Positions 41,781 through 51,024 of a stretch of DNA of 64,000 nucleotides are shown here, in pieces. The notes beneath the pieces are model-generated. The model did not search any database. It was not told the DNA's origin and was given only the letters and a program-made list of their open reading frames with translations. Positions within the stretch are counted from its first letter, which is position 1. Every line of letters starts with the position of its first letter. The stretch spans positions 698,015 through 762,014 of the forward strand of contig NZ_MCIF01000002.1 in assembly GCF_003268475.1 (NCBI RefSeq), given 5' to 3'. A program made the position numbers and the translations under genes. The DNA is from Thermogemmatispora tikiterensis (GTDB lineage Bacteria; Chloroflexota; Ktedonobacteria; Ktedonobacterales; Ktedonobacteraceae).

Positions 41781-44700
41781 GTGTATCTGAAGCGTCTGGA
41801 GCTACTCGGCTTCAAAAGCTTTGCAACACGCACCTGCCTCGAATTCAGTCCAGGCATCACTGCCGTCGTCGGGCCAAATGGAGCCGGCAAGTCCAACATT
41901 GCCGACGCCATTCGCTGGGTCCTCGGCGAGCAGAGCATGCGCCAGCTCCGGGGCAGGAAGAGCGAAGACATCATCTTCGCCGGCGGGCATGGCAAAGCCG
42001 CCCTCGGCATGGCAGAGGTCTCGCTGACCATCGACAACAGCACTGGCTGGATGCCCTCGGAATATAGCGAGATCACCGTCACGCGGCGCAGCTACCGCTC
42101 CGGCGAGAACGAATATCTCATTAACAAGCAGAAAGTCCGGCTCAGGGACGTTCTGCTGCTGCTGGCGCAGGCGCGCATCGGGCACGACTCCTATACCGTC
42201 ATTGGACAGGGCCTGATCGATGCCGCCCTGAGCCTGCGCCCCGAGGAGCGACGCAGCCTCTTCGAGGATGCCGCTGGCATTCGCCCTTATCAGGTGCAGC
42301 GCGCCGAAGCGGAGCAGCGCCTGCGCCAGACCGAGGGCAACCTGCAACGCCTCCATGATATCGTCAACGAGATCGAGCCACGCCTGGGACCGCTCGAAGA
42401 GCAGGCCAGACGCGCCCGAGAATACGCTCAGCTGCAAGAAGAGCTGCGTCAGGCTCTGGTGGGCTGGTATCAGCTCCAGTGGCGTCGGCTCCAGGCCGCA
42501 GCCACGCGCGCCGAGGCCGCCGAGAGCGAACAAGCCACACGCCTGCGGCAGCTGGAGCAGGCCGTGGCCGCCGCCGAACGTCAGCGTGGGGAACTCCTCC
42601 ACCAGCGGCAAGAGGTACAACAGCATATCAGCGCCGCTCGTCGTGCCGCCGGTGAAGCTCATGGCCAGCTCCAGCGCCTGGAGCGCGAACTGGCCGTCGC
42701 CGAAGAGCGCATTACTGGTCTGCAGCGTCAGCGCGAGGAGCAGCAGCGTCAGGAGCGCCAGCTACGCGAGCGGCTCATCACCACCCAGCAGCGCCTTACC
42801 GATCTGGAAGAGGCTCGCGAACAGGCTCGCGAAGCCCTCGATGAGGCGGCCCAGACGCTGGCCACGCTGGAAGCGACCATCGCGCGCGCTCAGAAGGACT
42901 ACGAACTGGACGAGCGACGCCTGCGCGCCGCTCAGAATGATCTCATTCAGACGCAGGCACGCCTGGGGTCCACTCAGACTGAGCTGGGGCGTCAGCAAAA
43001 GCACCTGGGTGAGCGCAATCGGACGCTGGCGGCACGCCGCGAGGCGCTGGCCCAGGCTCAGCAGGCCCTGCGCTCCCTGGAGACCCGCCTGGCTGAGCAG
43101 CGCTCACTGCTGCAAGTGGCCCGCGACGAAGAACAGCAGCTGACGCAGCGGAAGCAAACGCTCCAGCGCAGCCTCCAAGAGGCCCAGCAGGAGCTGGAGC
43201 GCCTCAAGGCACTGCTGTCCGAGGCCGAGCGGGCACGCCGCTCGCTGGCCGATCGCCTGGCCATGTTGCGTACCTGGCAACGCAATCTCAGCGGCTATAG
43301 CGAGGGGGTTCGCGCGCTCCTGCGCGCTCCGCGCGAGCAGGTACCCGGTTTGCTTGCCCCCCTGCCGCGCCTCGTCCTGGCACCCGCAGGACTGGAGCGC
43401 GCCATCGAGGCCGCTCTGGGTGAGGCTCTGCAAGGCGTCGTGGTGACAACACGGGCCGAAGCTGAGCGCTGCCTCGCCTACCTGGAGCGCAGCCGCGCCG
43501 GACGAGCCTTGCTTCTCTGGCTGCAGGAGGAACCGGACTCCGCTGGCAACGTTCCTGTCTCCCCGGCCTTTCCCTCTCAAGCCGTGCAAGAGCAGGCCGC
43601 CCTGGAGCAGCTCCTCACCCAGTCGCCTGCCCTGCGCCCGGCAGTGCTGGGTCTGGCCTGGCAGCTCGTCGAGTGTGAAGACCAGTACCAGCCACTGTGC
43701 TACCGTTTGCTGTCCGGCGTCCTGCTCGTGGAAGACCTGACTGCCGCCTTCCAGCTGCAGGCTCAGGCCCGGGCCTTCGCCGACCGGGCCGGTCGGCCCC
43801 TACGTGCCCTGGTGACGCGCAAGGGCGAGATACTCTCGCTGCAGTCGGGCTGGCTGAGCGGCGGCGACGCCCAGGGAGAGCAAAACGGTGGTCTCCTTCA
43901 TTATGAGCGCGAGCTACGGGAGCTGCCGGCTCAGCTGGAAGAGCAGAAGACCCACATTGATCACCTCAATAACCTGATGAGCGAGATCCAGCGGGTCCAG
44001 GAAGGGCGACGCGCCGAGCAGGCCGCTCTTGAACGCGAGATCCAGAAGAACGCAGCCCGCCTGCAGGAGCTGGGCCGTGCTCTGGCCAGCAGCGAGCGCG
44101 AGCAAGAGCGTCTCCAGACCGAGCTGAAGCTGGCCACATCAGTCGAGCAGCAGCTGGCGGCAGAAATTGCCGGTCTGGAGCAGGAGGTCCAGGCCACCCG
44201 CGAGCGAGTCCAGGCCCATGAGCGGGCCCAGCAAGAGCTGCAGGGACTGGTTGAGGAGCTGCAGGCCCAGGTCGAGGAGCGCGCCACCGCCTATCGCCGC
44301 CAGCAAGAGGAGCTGGGGCGCCTGCGCACTCAAATGGCCGTCAAACGCCAGGAGGCCAAGACTCTGGAGCGCCAGGTCTCCGAAGCTCAGGAACAGCAGC
44401 AGGAGCTGCGTTCCCAGCTTGAGCAGCAGCAGCAGCGCCTGCGCCAGGCAGAGGAGCAACAGCAACGCCTGCATGAGAACATCGCCCGTCAACGGGGCGA
44501 ACTGGAGCAGGCCCGTGAACAGGCCAGACAGGCGGGCCTCCTCGTCCAGCAGCGCGAGCAGGCCCTGCGCGAACTGGAGCAACGCCTTACAACCAGTGAG
44601 CAGGAGCTGGCCACGCTTCGCCAGGAGCACGGTCAGTGCGAGATTCTCTATCGGCGCTGTCTGTTGGAAAGCCAACGAGCCCGCGATGCGCTCGAAGCCC

Positions 44701-45659
44701 TACAGAGCCAGCTGCAGGAGGACCTGGGTCTCAGCCATCCGCAAGAGCTGCTTCACCTTGTCCCCCAGACCAGGCCAGTGGAAGCCGAGAGCATGGGCCA
44801 GGAGGGGGATGAGGAGGCCACGCTGCGCCGCCTCCGTCGTCAGATCGAGCAGGCGCGCAGTCGCCTCAAGGCCCTCGGAGGCTGTGATCCCGATGCCCCA
44901 CGCCAGTATGAGGAGGAGCGCCAGCGCTTCGAGTTCCTCAGCGCCCAGATCGCGGACATGGAACAGGCCGCTCAACAGCTCCACACCATTATCAGCCAGC
45001 TCGACGCCACCATGACACGCCAGTTCGAGACCACCTTTGAGGCCGTCAACGCTCGCTTCCGCGAGCACTTTCGTACCCTCTTCAACGGCGGTCAGGCCCG
45101 TCTGGAGCTGGTGGTCAGCAAAGGAGGAGAGCGAGAGGGATCAACAGAGCGCTCCTCTGTCAGCAGTTCCCCAGGGGGACTACGCGAGCGGGGACACGGC
45201 CACGCAGCCCGCAACGGACACGGCGCTGAGATGGACGAGGAGGCAGCCGCCCCAGAGGAAGCTGGCAGCACAGCCCGCAGCGGCCTCCCCTTCGGGGTCG
45301 AGGTCATTGTCCAGCCCCCCGGCAAGAAAGTGCAGGATCTCTCCTTGCTCTCTGGCGGTGAGCGCGCTCTGGTCTCCGCGGCCCTGCTCTTCTCGCTCCT
45401 GGAGATCAATCCGCCACCGTTCTGTCTCCTGGACGAGGTTGACGCGGCCCTCGATGAGTCCAATGTCTCACGCTTCTGCGATATTCTCAAGCGCCTGGCC
45501 GAGCGCACCCAGTTCATCGTCATCACCCATAACCGCGTGACAATGACCGCCGCTCAGGCCATCTACGGCGTCTCAATGGGCAGCGACAGCGTCTCTCGCC
45601 TGGCCTCGCTGCGGCTAAGCGAGGCGGAGGCCGTGGTGGCGCGCCAGCACTCAGGCTGA
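41781..45659 (+). CDS. smc: Chromosome segregation protein SMC
   Basis: This 1292-residue SMC ATPase compacts and segregates chromosomes as a dimer with ScpA and ScpB. Walker A GPNGAGKSN (residues 31-39), two coiled-coil arms, a hinge (about 510-660, including YSEGVRALL and LLSGVLLVEDL), the signature LSGGERALVSAALLF (about 1189) and Walker B CLLDEVDAALDE (about 1214) are all present. It is roughly 100 residues longer than common bacterial SMC. Part of this is a low-complexity Ser/Gly/His/Glu insert (about 1114-1172) in the C-terminal head between RLELVVSKGG and FGVEVIVQPPGKK. Start is a GTG with AGGA eight bases upstream. No scpA or scpB lies next to it. Confidence 0.96.
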   Translation: MYLKRLELLGFKSFATRTCLEFSPGITAVVGPNGAGKSNIADAIRWVLGEQSMRQLRGRKSEDIIFAGGHGKAALGMAEVSLTIDNSTGWMPSEYSEITVTRRSYRSGENEYLINKQKVRLRDVLLLLAQARIGHDSYTVIGQGLIDAALSLRPEERRSLFEDAAGIRPYQVQRAEAEQRLRQTEGNLQRLHDIVNEIEPRLGPLEEQARRAREYAQLQEELRQALVGWYQLQWRRLQAAATRAEAAESEQATRLRQLEQAVAAAERQRGELLHQRQEVQQHISAARRAAGEAHGQLQRLERELAVAEERITGLQRQREEQQRQERQLRERLITTQQRLTDLEEAREQAREALDEAAQTLATLEATIARAQKDYELDERRLRAAQNDLIQTQARLGSTQTELGRQQKHLGERNRTLAARREALAQAQQALRSLETRLAEQRSLLQVARDEEQQLTQRKQTLQRSLQEAQQELERLKALLSEAERARRSLADRLAMLRTWQRNLSGYSEGVRALLRAPREQVPGLLAPLPRLVLAPAGLERAIEAALGEALQGVVVTTRAEAERCLAYLERSRAGRALLLWLQEEPDSAGNVPVSPAFPSQAVQEQAALEQLLTQSPALRPAVLGLAWQLVECEDQYQPLCYRLLSGVLLVEDLTAAFQLQAQARAFADRAGRPLRALVTRKGEILSLQSGWLSGGDAQGEQNGGLLHYERELRELPAQLEEQKTHIDHLNNLMSEIQRVQEGRRAEQAALEREIQKNAARLQELGRALASSEREQERLQTELKLATSVEQQLAAEIAGLEQEVQATRERVQAHERAQQELQGLVEELQAQVEERATAYRRQQEELGRLRTQMAVKRQEAKTLERQVSEAQEQQQELRSQLEQQQQRLRQAEEQQQRLHENIARQRGELEQAREQARQAGLLVQQREQALRELEQRLTTSEQELATLRQEHGQCEILYRRCLLESQRARDALEALQSQLQEDLGLSHPQELLHLVPQTRPVEAESMGQEGDEEATLRRLRRQIEQARSRLKALGGCDPDAPRQYEEERQRFEFLSAQIADMEQAAQQLHTIISQLDATMTRQFETTFEAVNARFREHFRTLFNGGQARLELVVSKGGEREGSTERSSVSSSPGGLRERGHGHAARNGHGAEMDEEAAAPEEAGSTARSGLPFGVEVIVQPPGKKVQDLSLLSGGERALVSAALLFSLLEINPPPFCLLDEVDAALDESNVSRFCDILKRLAERTQFIVITHNRVTMTAAQAIYGVSMGSDSVSRLASLRLSEAEAVVARQHSG

Positions 45660-45799
45660 GCAGTAACCCCCCCCGCTCCCATCCTCTGCCGAGATGGGCC
45701 GGGCCGGAGCAGCTTCCTCCCCGGCAAGACAACCCGGCTCCGGCCCTCTCCCTCTCTCCCTCCCTCCCTCCCATTTTTTCCTCGCTCTGAATTTCCCTC

Positions 45800-45829
45800 T
45801 TGACAGGATCGGCCACCCTATGCTACTAT
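45800..45829 (+). promoter_or_regulatory. Promoter of the 5S rRNA gene
   Basis: TTGACA (45800-45805), 18 bases and TACTAT (45824-45829) would start transcription near 45836, about 30 bases before mature 5S. A second candidate -10 (TATACT, 45827-45832) has a 21-base spacer. Confidence 0.6.
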
Positions 45830-45865
45830 ACTCCACGTCAAGCGCAGACGCCTGTGAGTGCAGGT

Positions 45866-45985
<120 letters not shown>

Positions 45986-46096
45986 ACCCGCGCTCACGGG
46001 CGTTCGTCGTTGTCAGCCCCCGATCCCCAGCCTGGTGGCCTCGGGCGGGACCCCCTTCCAACCAGTGCCTCCACCTCATCCCGCCTGCTTGACTTC

Positions 46097-47272
46097 CTAG
46101 GGCCAGGACCGCAGAATCTCCGCCACTCGTTCCAGCTCTTCTTCGGTATTGTAAAATCCTGTCGAGAGACGCAGCGCCTGGCGCTCGTGAATGCTCCGAA
46201 TCAGGACATTGTGCTCCTCCGCCAGACGCTGGACGACTGCTTCCGGCTCCGCCTGCGCAAAGGTGAACGAGAGCAGACCACTTGCCCCCGGCTGCGGCGT
46301 CAGAATCTTGACCCCCGGCACCTCGCTGAGCAGTTCGGCAGCATAGCGGTTGAGGCTCGCAATGCGCTCCCACAGCCAGTGATGGCCAACCTCCTCGGCT
46401 AGCCAACGCAAGGCCCGACTCTGCCCCACGAGAGCCGCTGTTTGTCTTCCTCCCAGTTCAAAGCGCTGCGCCGTCTCCTGAAGCTCCCAGCCACCGCTGT
46501 GTTCATGCTTGAGCGAATAGTAGCCAACGTAGGTCGATTGCACTTGCCCCAGCGCCGTGCGCCGAACATAAAGACCTCCTGTCCCATCAGGACCACAGAG
46601 CCACTTCTGCATCGGAAAGGCGTAGAAGTCAACATCCAGCTCCTGCACATCGACGGCGATCGCCCCCGCAGCCTGGGCTCCATCGACCAGCACTGGCAGC
46701 CCGTGACGCCGTCCAAGCGCCGTCACCGCGCTGACATCGAAGCGCGCCCCGGTCATAAAGGAAACGTGCGAGAGGACGATCAGGCGCGTGCGTGGGGTGA
46801 TGAGCCTGGCGATCTCCTCTTCCGCTGGACGCTCTCCACGCTCGCCCAGGTCGGCAATGCGCAGGCGTATACCGTAGCGCTCGCGCAACTGGTACAGTGG
46901 GGCCAGGGCACTGATATGCTCGTGGTTCGTCGTAATCACTTCATCGCCCTCCCGCCAGTTGAGGCCAAAAGCAATGATGTTCAGCCCCTCACCGGTGTTG
47001 TCTGTCAGAGCAATCTCCTCAATGTCGGCATGAAGCAGTTCGGCACAGCGCTGCCTGGCCTCTCGATAATGGCTCAGCAAGGCGGCATGCGCCCCCGCCC
47101 CAAGACGCCCCTCCCGCCATTCCTCTTGCAGCCGCTCTTGCATGGCCTCAATCACGCAGCGCGGCAACGGCCCGAAGGTTCCGGTGTTCAGATAGGTATG
47201 CGCAGTTGTCGCCGGCATGGCTTCCCGGATCGCCTGGAGTCTCTGAGCAGCAGCAGAATCGTGCAAGGCCAT
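46097..47272 (-). CDS. Class V aminotransferase (cysteine desulfurase/IPN epimerase-like)
   Basis: This 391-residue PLP enzyme has TYLNTGTFGPLP near the N-terminus, ALTDNTGEGLNIIAFGL, TTNHEHISALAPLY, VDGAQAAGAIAVD and the PLP lysine in FYAFPMQKWLCGPDGTGGLYVRR. It belongs to the class V branch with isopenicillin N epimerase-like and cysteine desulfurase-like enzymes; the catalytic cysteine of desulfurases is not clear, so other beta-elimination or epimerase activity is possible. The ATG at 47272 touches AAAGGAGG, so the TTG at 47266, six bases from that site, may be the actual start. Confidence 0.83.
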   Translation of the reverse strand: MALHDSAAAQRLQAIREAMPATTAHTYLNTGTFGPLPRCVIEAMQERLQEEWREGRLGAGAHAALLSHYREARQRCAELLHADIEEIALTDNTGEGLNIIAFGLNWREGDEVITTNHEHISALAPLYQLRERYGIRLRIADLGERGERPAEEEIARLITPRTRLIVLSHVSFMTGARFDVSAVTALGRRHGLPVLVDGAQAAGAIAVDVQELDVDFYAFPMQKWLCGPDGTGGLYVRRTALGQVQSTYVGYYSLKHEHSGGWELQETAQRFELGGRQTAALVGQSRALRWLAEEVGHHWLWERIASLNRYAAELLSEVPGVKILTPQPGASGLLSFTFAQAEPEAVVQRLAEEHNVLIRSIHERQALRLSTGFYNTEEELERVAEILRSWP

Positions 47273-47413
47273 CCTCCTTTGCCCGCTTGATGATGGTGAT
47301 TGGTCGTGCCCCCTTTCGCTCCCTCCCTCTCTTGCCACATATATTGAAATCCGCCTATTGATGAGAGCGCAGGCACTTCACATTATATGACAGCCAGCCG
47401 GTGGCGGCGGGAA

Positions 47414-47440
47414 GCCGGGCAAAGGTCTGCATTGCCCGGC
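47414..47440. promoter_or_regulatory. 9-bp inverted repeat between divergent genes
   Basis: GCCGGGCAA (47414-47422) and TTGCCCGGC (47432-47440) are exact reverse complements separated by nine bases, between the divergent aminotransferase and GNAT genes. It could be an operator or a leader hairpin. The rest of 47273-47577 holds no gene. Confidence 0.4.
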
Positions 47441-47577
47441 GAAGCGGAAACGCGTTATCATAGGAGAGGTGCGGTCTCTCCCTGCGGCTCGCCGCCCTTG
47501 ATGGCACTCTACGCGGGCCTGGCGGGCGCGCCGCACCCCCCACTCACTTATCATCAGCAGCAAGGGAGGGAAAACAC

Positions 47578-48138
47578 GTGCGCGTTCGCGAGGCACGACC
47601 AGGAGACCTGGAGCAACTCAGGGATCTCCAGCAGCAGGCCCAGAGAGTAGACGGCTGCCTGTTTTCGCAAGCTGCCTGGGAGGACTGGCTGACACGTTCC
47701 GACCTCGGTGAACCAGGTCCGCCGCTCTTCGTGTTGCTGGACGACGATGATGAGCTGAACACCTGGGGACAGGGGGGAACGCTGGAGGGGGTGGAGGGCG
47801 AGATCATCGGCTATACCCTGCTGCATCTGATACGCGATAGAGAAGGATACCACCTGCGCTGCGAGGGCACAGTCCACCCGGCTCATCGCCGGCGCGGTGG
47901 CGGGAGGGCGCTGCTGATCTGCGCCCTCAATCGAGCCCGGCTCTGGGGGACGGAGCTGGAGGACGAGGGTCAGCAGCAAGGGCAGCCGCTCTGGTTCGAG
48001 GTCCTGCTCCCGCGCCGCGACCCGGCTTCGGAGCGGCTCGCAGCTCGCTGTGAGCTGGAGGCCGTCGCCGATGTCACCTGCGCGGGCCAGCGGGCCGCCG
48101 ACGATGGCTTCCGCCTCTATCGCCGTCCGCTGCTCTAG
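47578..48138 (+). CDS. GNAT-family N-acetyltransferase
   Basis: This 186-residue protein starts RVREARPGDLEQLRDLQQQA and has the acetyl-CoA-binding segment CEGTVHPAHRRRGGGRALL (the R-x-x-G-x-G/A pattern) at about 100-118. It then continues with a second, less conserved half. GAGGG lies upstream of the GTG start. The acceptor substrate is unknown. It converges with thyX. Confidence 0.78.
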   Translation: MRVREARPGDLEQLRDLQQQAQRVDGCLFSQAAWEDWLTRSDLGEPGPPLFVLLDDDDELNTWGQGGTLEGVEGEIIGYTLLHLIRDREGYHLRCEGTVHPAHRRRGGGRALLICALNRARLWGTELEDEGQQQGQPLWFEVLLPRRDPASERLAARCELEAVADVTCAGQRAADDGFRLYRRPLL

Positions 48139-48193
48139 CCCTTGGCCCCCCCTGGCCAGCAGTCGGCCCTGTCCGTCCGTCCATCCGATCCGC

Positions 48194-49114
48194 TCATACC
48201 TTCTCATATGGTGTGCGCACGCTATACGTACCGTCCGGCAGGCGCTCCAGCGTATAGTCCCCAAAGAGGATGGGATCGACCAGGGCCAGACAGACGAAGA
48301 TACGGACCAGGAGCTCGCGGATCTCGATCTCGGCATGAGGCGCGGTCCGCTCCTCAATCACATGGCGCCAGGCCCGCGCATTGGCTGTCACTACCAGCGG
48401 CGCCTCTGTCTCATTAGGCAGGAGCGAGCGTGAGCACTGCTGCACACGCTTGCGCAGATCGGTGCGCGCCTCCGCGCTCAAGAGCGGATCACCGGCCTGC
48501 TGGCGAGCCAGCAGATACTCGCTCAGTTCCGCGTACTCAGCCGCGGCCCGCTCGATGCGCTGCAAAAAGAGACGATGGAGCTGCTCATCCTGGCGATACT
48601 CGGGGCGCTCAACAAAGCGGAGGGTGCGCCCATCGACAAAACGCTGGCTGGTCTGTGAATAGCTGAAGCCGGCGCGGTGGCGAATCAGTTCGTGAGTCAG
48701 GCTACGGGAGATGCCATAGACAAAGAAGCTGAAGGTCGCGTGCTCCAGTACCGAGCCGTGCCGCGATGCTTTCAGATGATCGAAATAACGCCTGGCCTGG
48801 GCGTTCGGTGTGCGCCTCGGCCCAAAGCTCAGATAACAGGTCTGCCCTGCCACCTTGCAGAGCTGAGCCCCGTCGGGCAAAGCTGTCGGATCAGCGACAT
48901 ATTCATCGAAGTGATAGGACGGATCGAAGCCCTCCAAAAAAGTGGCTAGGCCCTGCAGGTTCGTCTGAGGACGTGCCAACAGCACGACCCCCGGGGCAGT
49001 CAGATAGGGAACGCCAGCCGGGGAATGCTGAACCGGGACATGAATAGCCACAAAGCCGGCGTGGGACTCGCCTTGCAGTTCGTGAAACAACTCTTCGGCG
49101 GATCGCTGTGCCAT
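48194..49114 (-). CDS. thyX: Flavin-dependent thymidylate synthase
   Basis: This 306-residue enzyme methylates dUMP with methylenetetrahydrofolate using FAD and NADPH. Signatures are HGSVLEHATFSFFVYGISRSLTHELIRHRAGFSYSQTSQRF, with the dUMP and FAD-binding residues, and a C-terminal WRHVIEERTAPHAEIEIREL. The ThyX motif usually reads RHRxxS; here it reads RHRAGFS, with one extra residue before the serine. The N-terminal 90 residues are longer than in compact ThyX. An ATG with AGGAGAG upstream starts the gene, and an inverted repeat lies 40 bases upstream. Confidence 0.92.
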   Translation of the reverse strand: MAQRSAEELFHELQGESHAGFVAIHVPVQHSPAGVPYLTAPGVVLLARPQTNLQGLATFLEGFDPSYHFDEYVADPTALPDGAQLCKVAGQTCYLSFGPRRTPNAQARRYFDHLKASRHGSVLEHATFSFFVYGISRSLTHELIRHRAGFSYSQTSQRFVDGRTLRFVERPEYRQDEQLHRLFLQRIERAAAEYAELSEYLLARQQAGDPLLSAEARTDLRKRVQQCSRSLLPNETEAPLVVTANARAWRHVIEERTAPHAEIEIRELLVRIFVCLALVDPILFGDYTLERLPDGTYSVRTPYEKV

Positions 49115-49154
49115 GTGCTCTCTCCTCTTCTGGTCGCTCGTGCGCGAGGTGACA

Positions 49155-49174
49155 GGTGATAAGCACCTATCACC
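49155..49174 (-). promoter_or_regulatory. Inverted repeat upstream of thyX
   Basis: GGTGATA-AGCACC-TATCACC is a perfect 7-bp inverted repeat 41 bases upstream of the thyX ATG. An overlapping repeat AGGTG-N5-CACCT (49154-49168) would form an alternative structure. It could be an operator or a leader hairpin controlling thyX. Confidence 0.4.
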
Positions 49175-49308
49175 CTTTGCCAGGTGCCCCTCTGCCCGCA
49201 GCCACAGGCAGCAGGCGCCAACAGTCTACCACATTCGAGGAGGAAGAGGCAGCAGCCAGAATGCCCAGGAGAAGGGCAGAGGCAGGCTGGCCATGTTCCG
49301 CGGCCAGC

Positions 49309-49527
49309 TCACTCGCGAGCGGGAGCCAGGGTAGGAGCCGTCTGGGCTGTCAGCAGCGCCTCAAGCGTTGAACGGCGAATGCGGTAGGCCTGGCGTCTGC
49401 CACGGTGCGGAAGGGTAACGGCCTCCAGCATTCCCATCTTAATCCAGCGTCGTACCGTAGTATCGTCTACCCGCAGCTGGCGAGCCACCTCGCGTACGGT
49501 CAGCAAATCGAGTGCTTCGTGTTCCAC
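49309..49527 (-). CDS. Small excisionase/MerR-type helix-turn-helix protein
   Basis: This 72-residue protein consists almost only of a winged HTH: DLLTVREVARQLRVDDTTVRRWIKMGMLEAVTLP followed by QAYRIRRSTLEALL. This is the HTH_17/excisionase fold, in which the wing is the GRRQAYRI segment. AAGGAG lies six bases before the GTG at 49527; the longer upstream frame is unlikely to be translated. Standalone proteins of this type serve as small DNA-binding regulators or excisionases. No integrase or attachment site is visible nearby, so regulation is more likely. Confidence 0.75.
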   Translation of the reverse strand: MEHEALDLLTVREVARQLRVDDTTVRRWIKMGMLEAVTLPHRGRRQAYRIRRSTLEALLTAQTAPTLAPARE

Positions 49528-49785
49528 AGCATCTCCTTCCTGATCAGTCGCTTCGAATGCCTTGCCTCTTCGAGGCTGGAGCAATGCCCTACCTGACACC
49601 ACTCCGGCCAGTGGCAGGGACCCAAGGTTGACGGGTGACCCGATGGGCCAGCCTCGCCTCACCGACACTCGAAGGTATACCGTGTCTATTTGTCTATGCA
49701 TTGAGAGAGACGAACATCTTCCTCTGCGGTAACACGTGAAGGGCGTGTGATCAGAGAACCAGATGATAAACCTGAACAGGGGAGC

Positions 49786-50778
49786 TTATCCACCAATCAT
49801 GGACATCGTGCGATTCGCACGTCTGAAGCGTTTATCGCCAATATAGTGTTTTAGCTCCTTGTGCCAGACAGCGTGGCGGATAATTGCCATCAGTTCCTCA
49901 TCGGAAGCGCCCGAGCGCAGCGGCGTCCGCAGATCGGTTTCCTCAGTTGCAAAGAGGCAGGTGCGCAACTGGCCATCGGCGGTCAGACGGATACGATCGC
50001 AGGTCGAACAGAACGGTTCGCTGACAGGGTTAATAAAGCCCACCTCGCCGACGCCATCGCTGAAGGTATAGCGGCGAGCTGTCTCCGCAGAATCGCCCTG
50101 AATGGGCACCAGCGGCCCGTACTCGGCTTCGATGATGGCCTTAATCTCGGCGCCTGTCAGGATATCCTCCTTGCGCCAGATTTGATCGGCATCGAGTGGC
50201 ATGAACTCGATCCAGCGCATCACATAGCCTTTGCGCCGGGCCAGACGGACGAAATCGAGCACCTCCTCCTCTGTGAAACCGCGCATTGCCACCGCATTAA
50301 TCTTGATGGGACGAATAGTTGGATATTTCTCCAGCTCCTCCAATCCCTCAAGCACGCGGTCGAGCTGATCACGCCGTGTCAGACGGGCGAACTTCTCACG
50401 CACCAGCGAATCGAGGCTGACATTAATACGCGTCAGGCCGGCCTCCGCCAGTGGGCGGGCCAGTTGCTTGAGCAGCACCCCATTGGTCGTCAGACTGAGG
50501 CTGTGCAGGCCCTCGATCTGGCGCAGCCGGCGCACCAGCTCAGGGACGTCGCGGCGCACCAGCGGCTCACCGCCGGTCAGACGGATCTGTTCGATGCCCA
50601 TACGGACCGCCAGGCGGGCCAGCCGCTCAATCTCCTCGTAGGTCAGAATCTCGGCCTTCTTTAGCCACGGCAGCCCCTCAGCGGGCATGCAATACGTACA
50701 GCGGAAATTACACTTATCGGTGATAGAAATGCGCAGGTTGCGGATGCGTCGGCCATAGCTATCAACAAGCGGGTCCAT
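49786..50778 (-). CDS. moaA: GTP 3',8-cyclase (molybdenum cofactor biosynthesis)
   Basis: This 330-residue radical SAM enzyme converts GTP to 3',8-cyclo-GTP, the first molybdopterin step. It has the N-terminal cluster motif CNFRCTYCMP, RLTGGEPL, INVSLDSL, a second cluster with CSTCDRIRLTADGQLRTCLF and the C-terminal SMIGG, where the double glycine is essential. The ATG at 50778 (MDPLVDSYGR) matches family starts; another ATG lies at 50811. No moaC, moaE or mog lies alongside, so the other steps are encoded elsewhere. Confidence 0.95.
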   Translation of the reverse strand: MDPLVDSYGRRIRNLRISITDKCNFRCTYCMPAEGLPWLKKAEILTYEEIERLARLAVRMGIEQIRLTGGEPLVRRDVPELVRRLRQIEGLHSLSLTTNGVLLKQLARPLAEAGLTRINVSLDSLVREKFARLTRRDQLDRVLEGLEELEKYPTIRPIKINAVAMRGFTEEEVLDFVRLARRKGYVMRWIEFMPLDADQIWRKEDILTGAEIKAIIEAEYGPLVPIQGDSAETARRYTFSDGVGEVGFINPVSEPFCSTCDRIRLTADGQLRTCLFATEETDLRTPLRSGASDEELMAIIRHAVWHKELKHYIGDKRFRRANRTMSMIGG

Positions 50779-50944
50779 AGAGCGCCTCTCCAGACAGAGC
50801 GAGGATGACATCGTACCGCGTGGGTAGAATAGACATTCAATTATATCACAGCTGGAGAAAAGCCGGCCAGCCGGCCAGGTCGCTCAGCCGGGTCGCGCTC
50901 CCTGGGGGTCCATCCTGGGCGCCGGGAAGCGACCCCGAGATAGC

Positions 50945-50996
50945 AAAAAAGAAAAGAGCGGACTCGGGATGCTGGCTTGGCACCGCGAGTCCGCTC
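50945..50996 (-). terminator. Intrinsic terminator of glnA
   Basis: On the minus strand GAGCGGACTCG pairs with CGAGTCCGCTC (11 bp, 19-base loop) and is followed by TTTTCTTTTTT. It lies 29 bases after the glnA stop, a classical intrinsic terminator and the only clear U-tract terminator seen in this window. Confidence 0.9.
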
Positions 50997-51024
50997 GCTT
51001 GTGCGTACGATCAGCTCAGAAGGA

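Noticed and set aside
49309..49527. Small HTH gene as an excisionase marking an integrated element
   Set aside because: No integrase, tRNA target or flanking direct repeats were seen; the neighbours are housekeeping genes.
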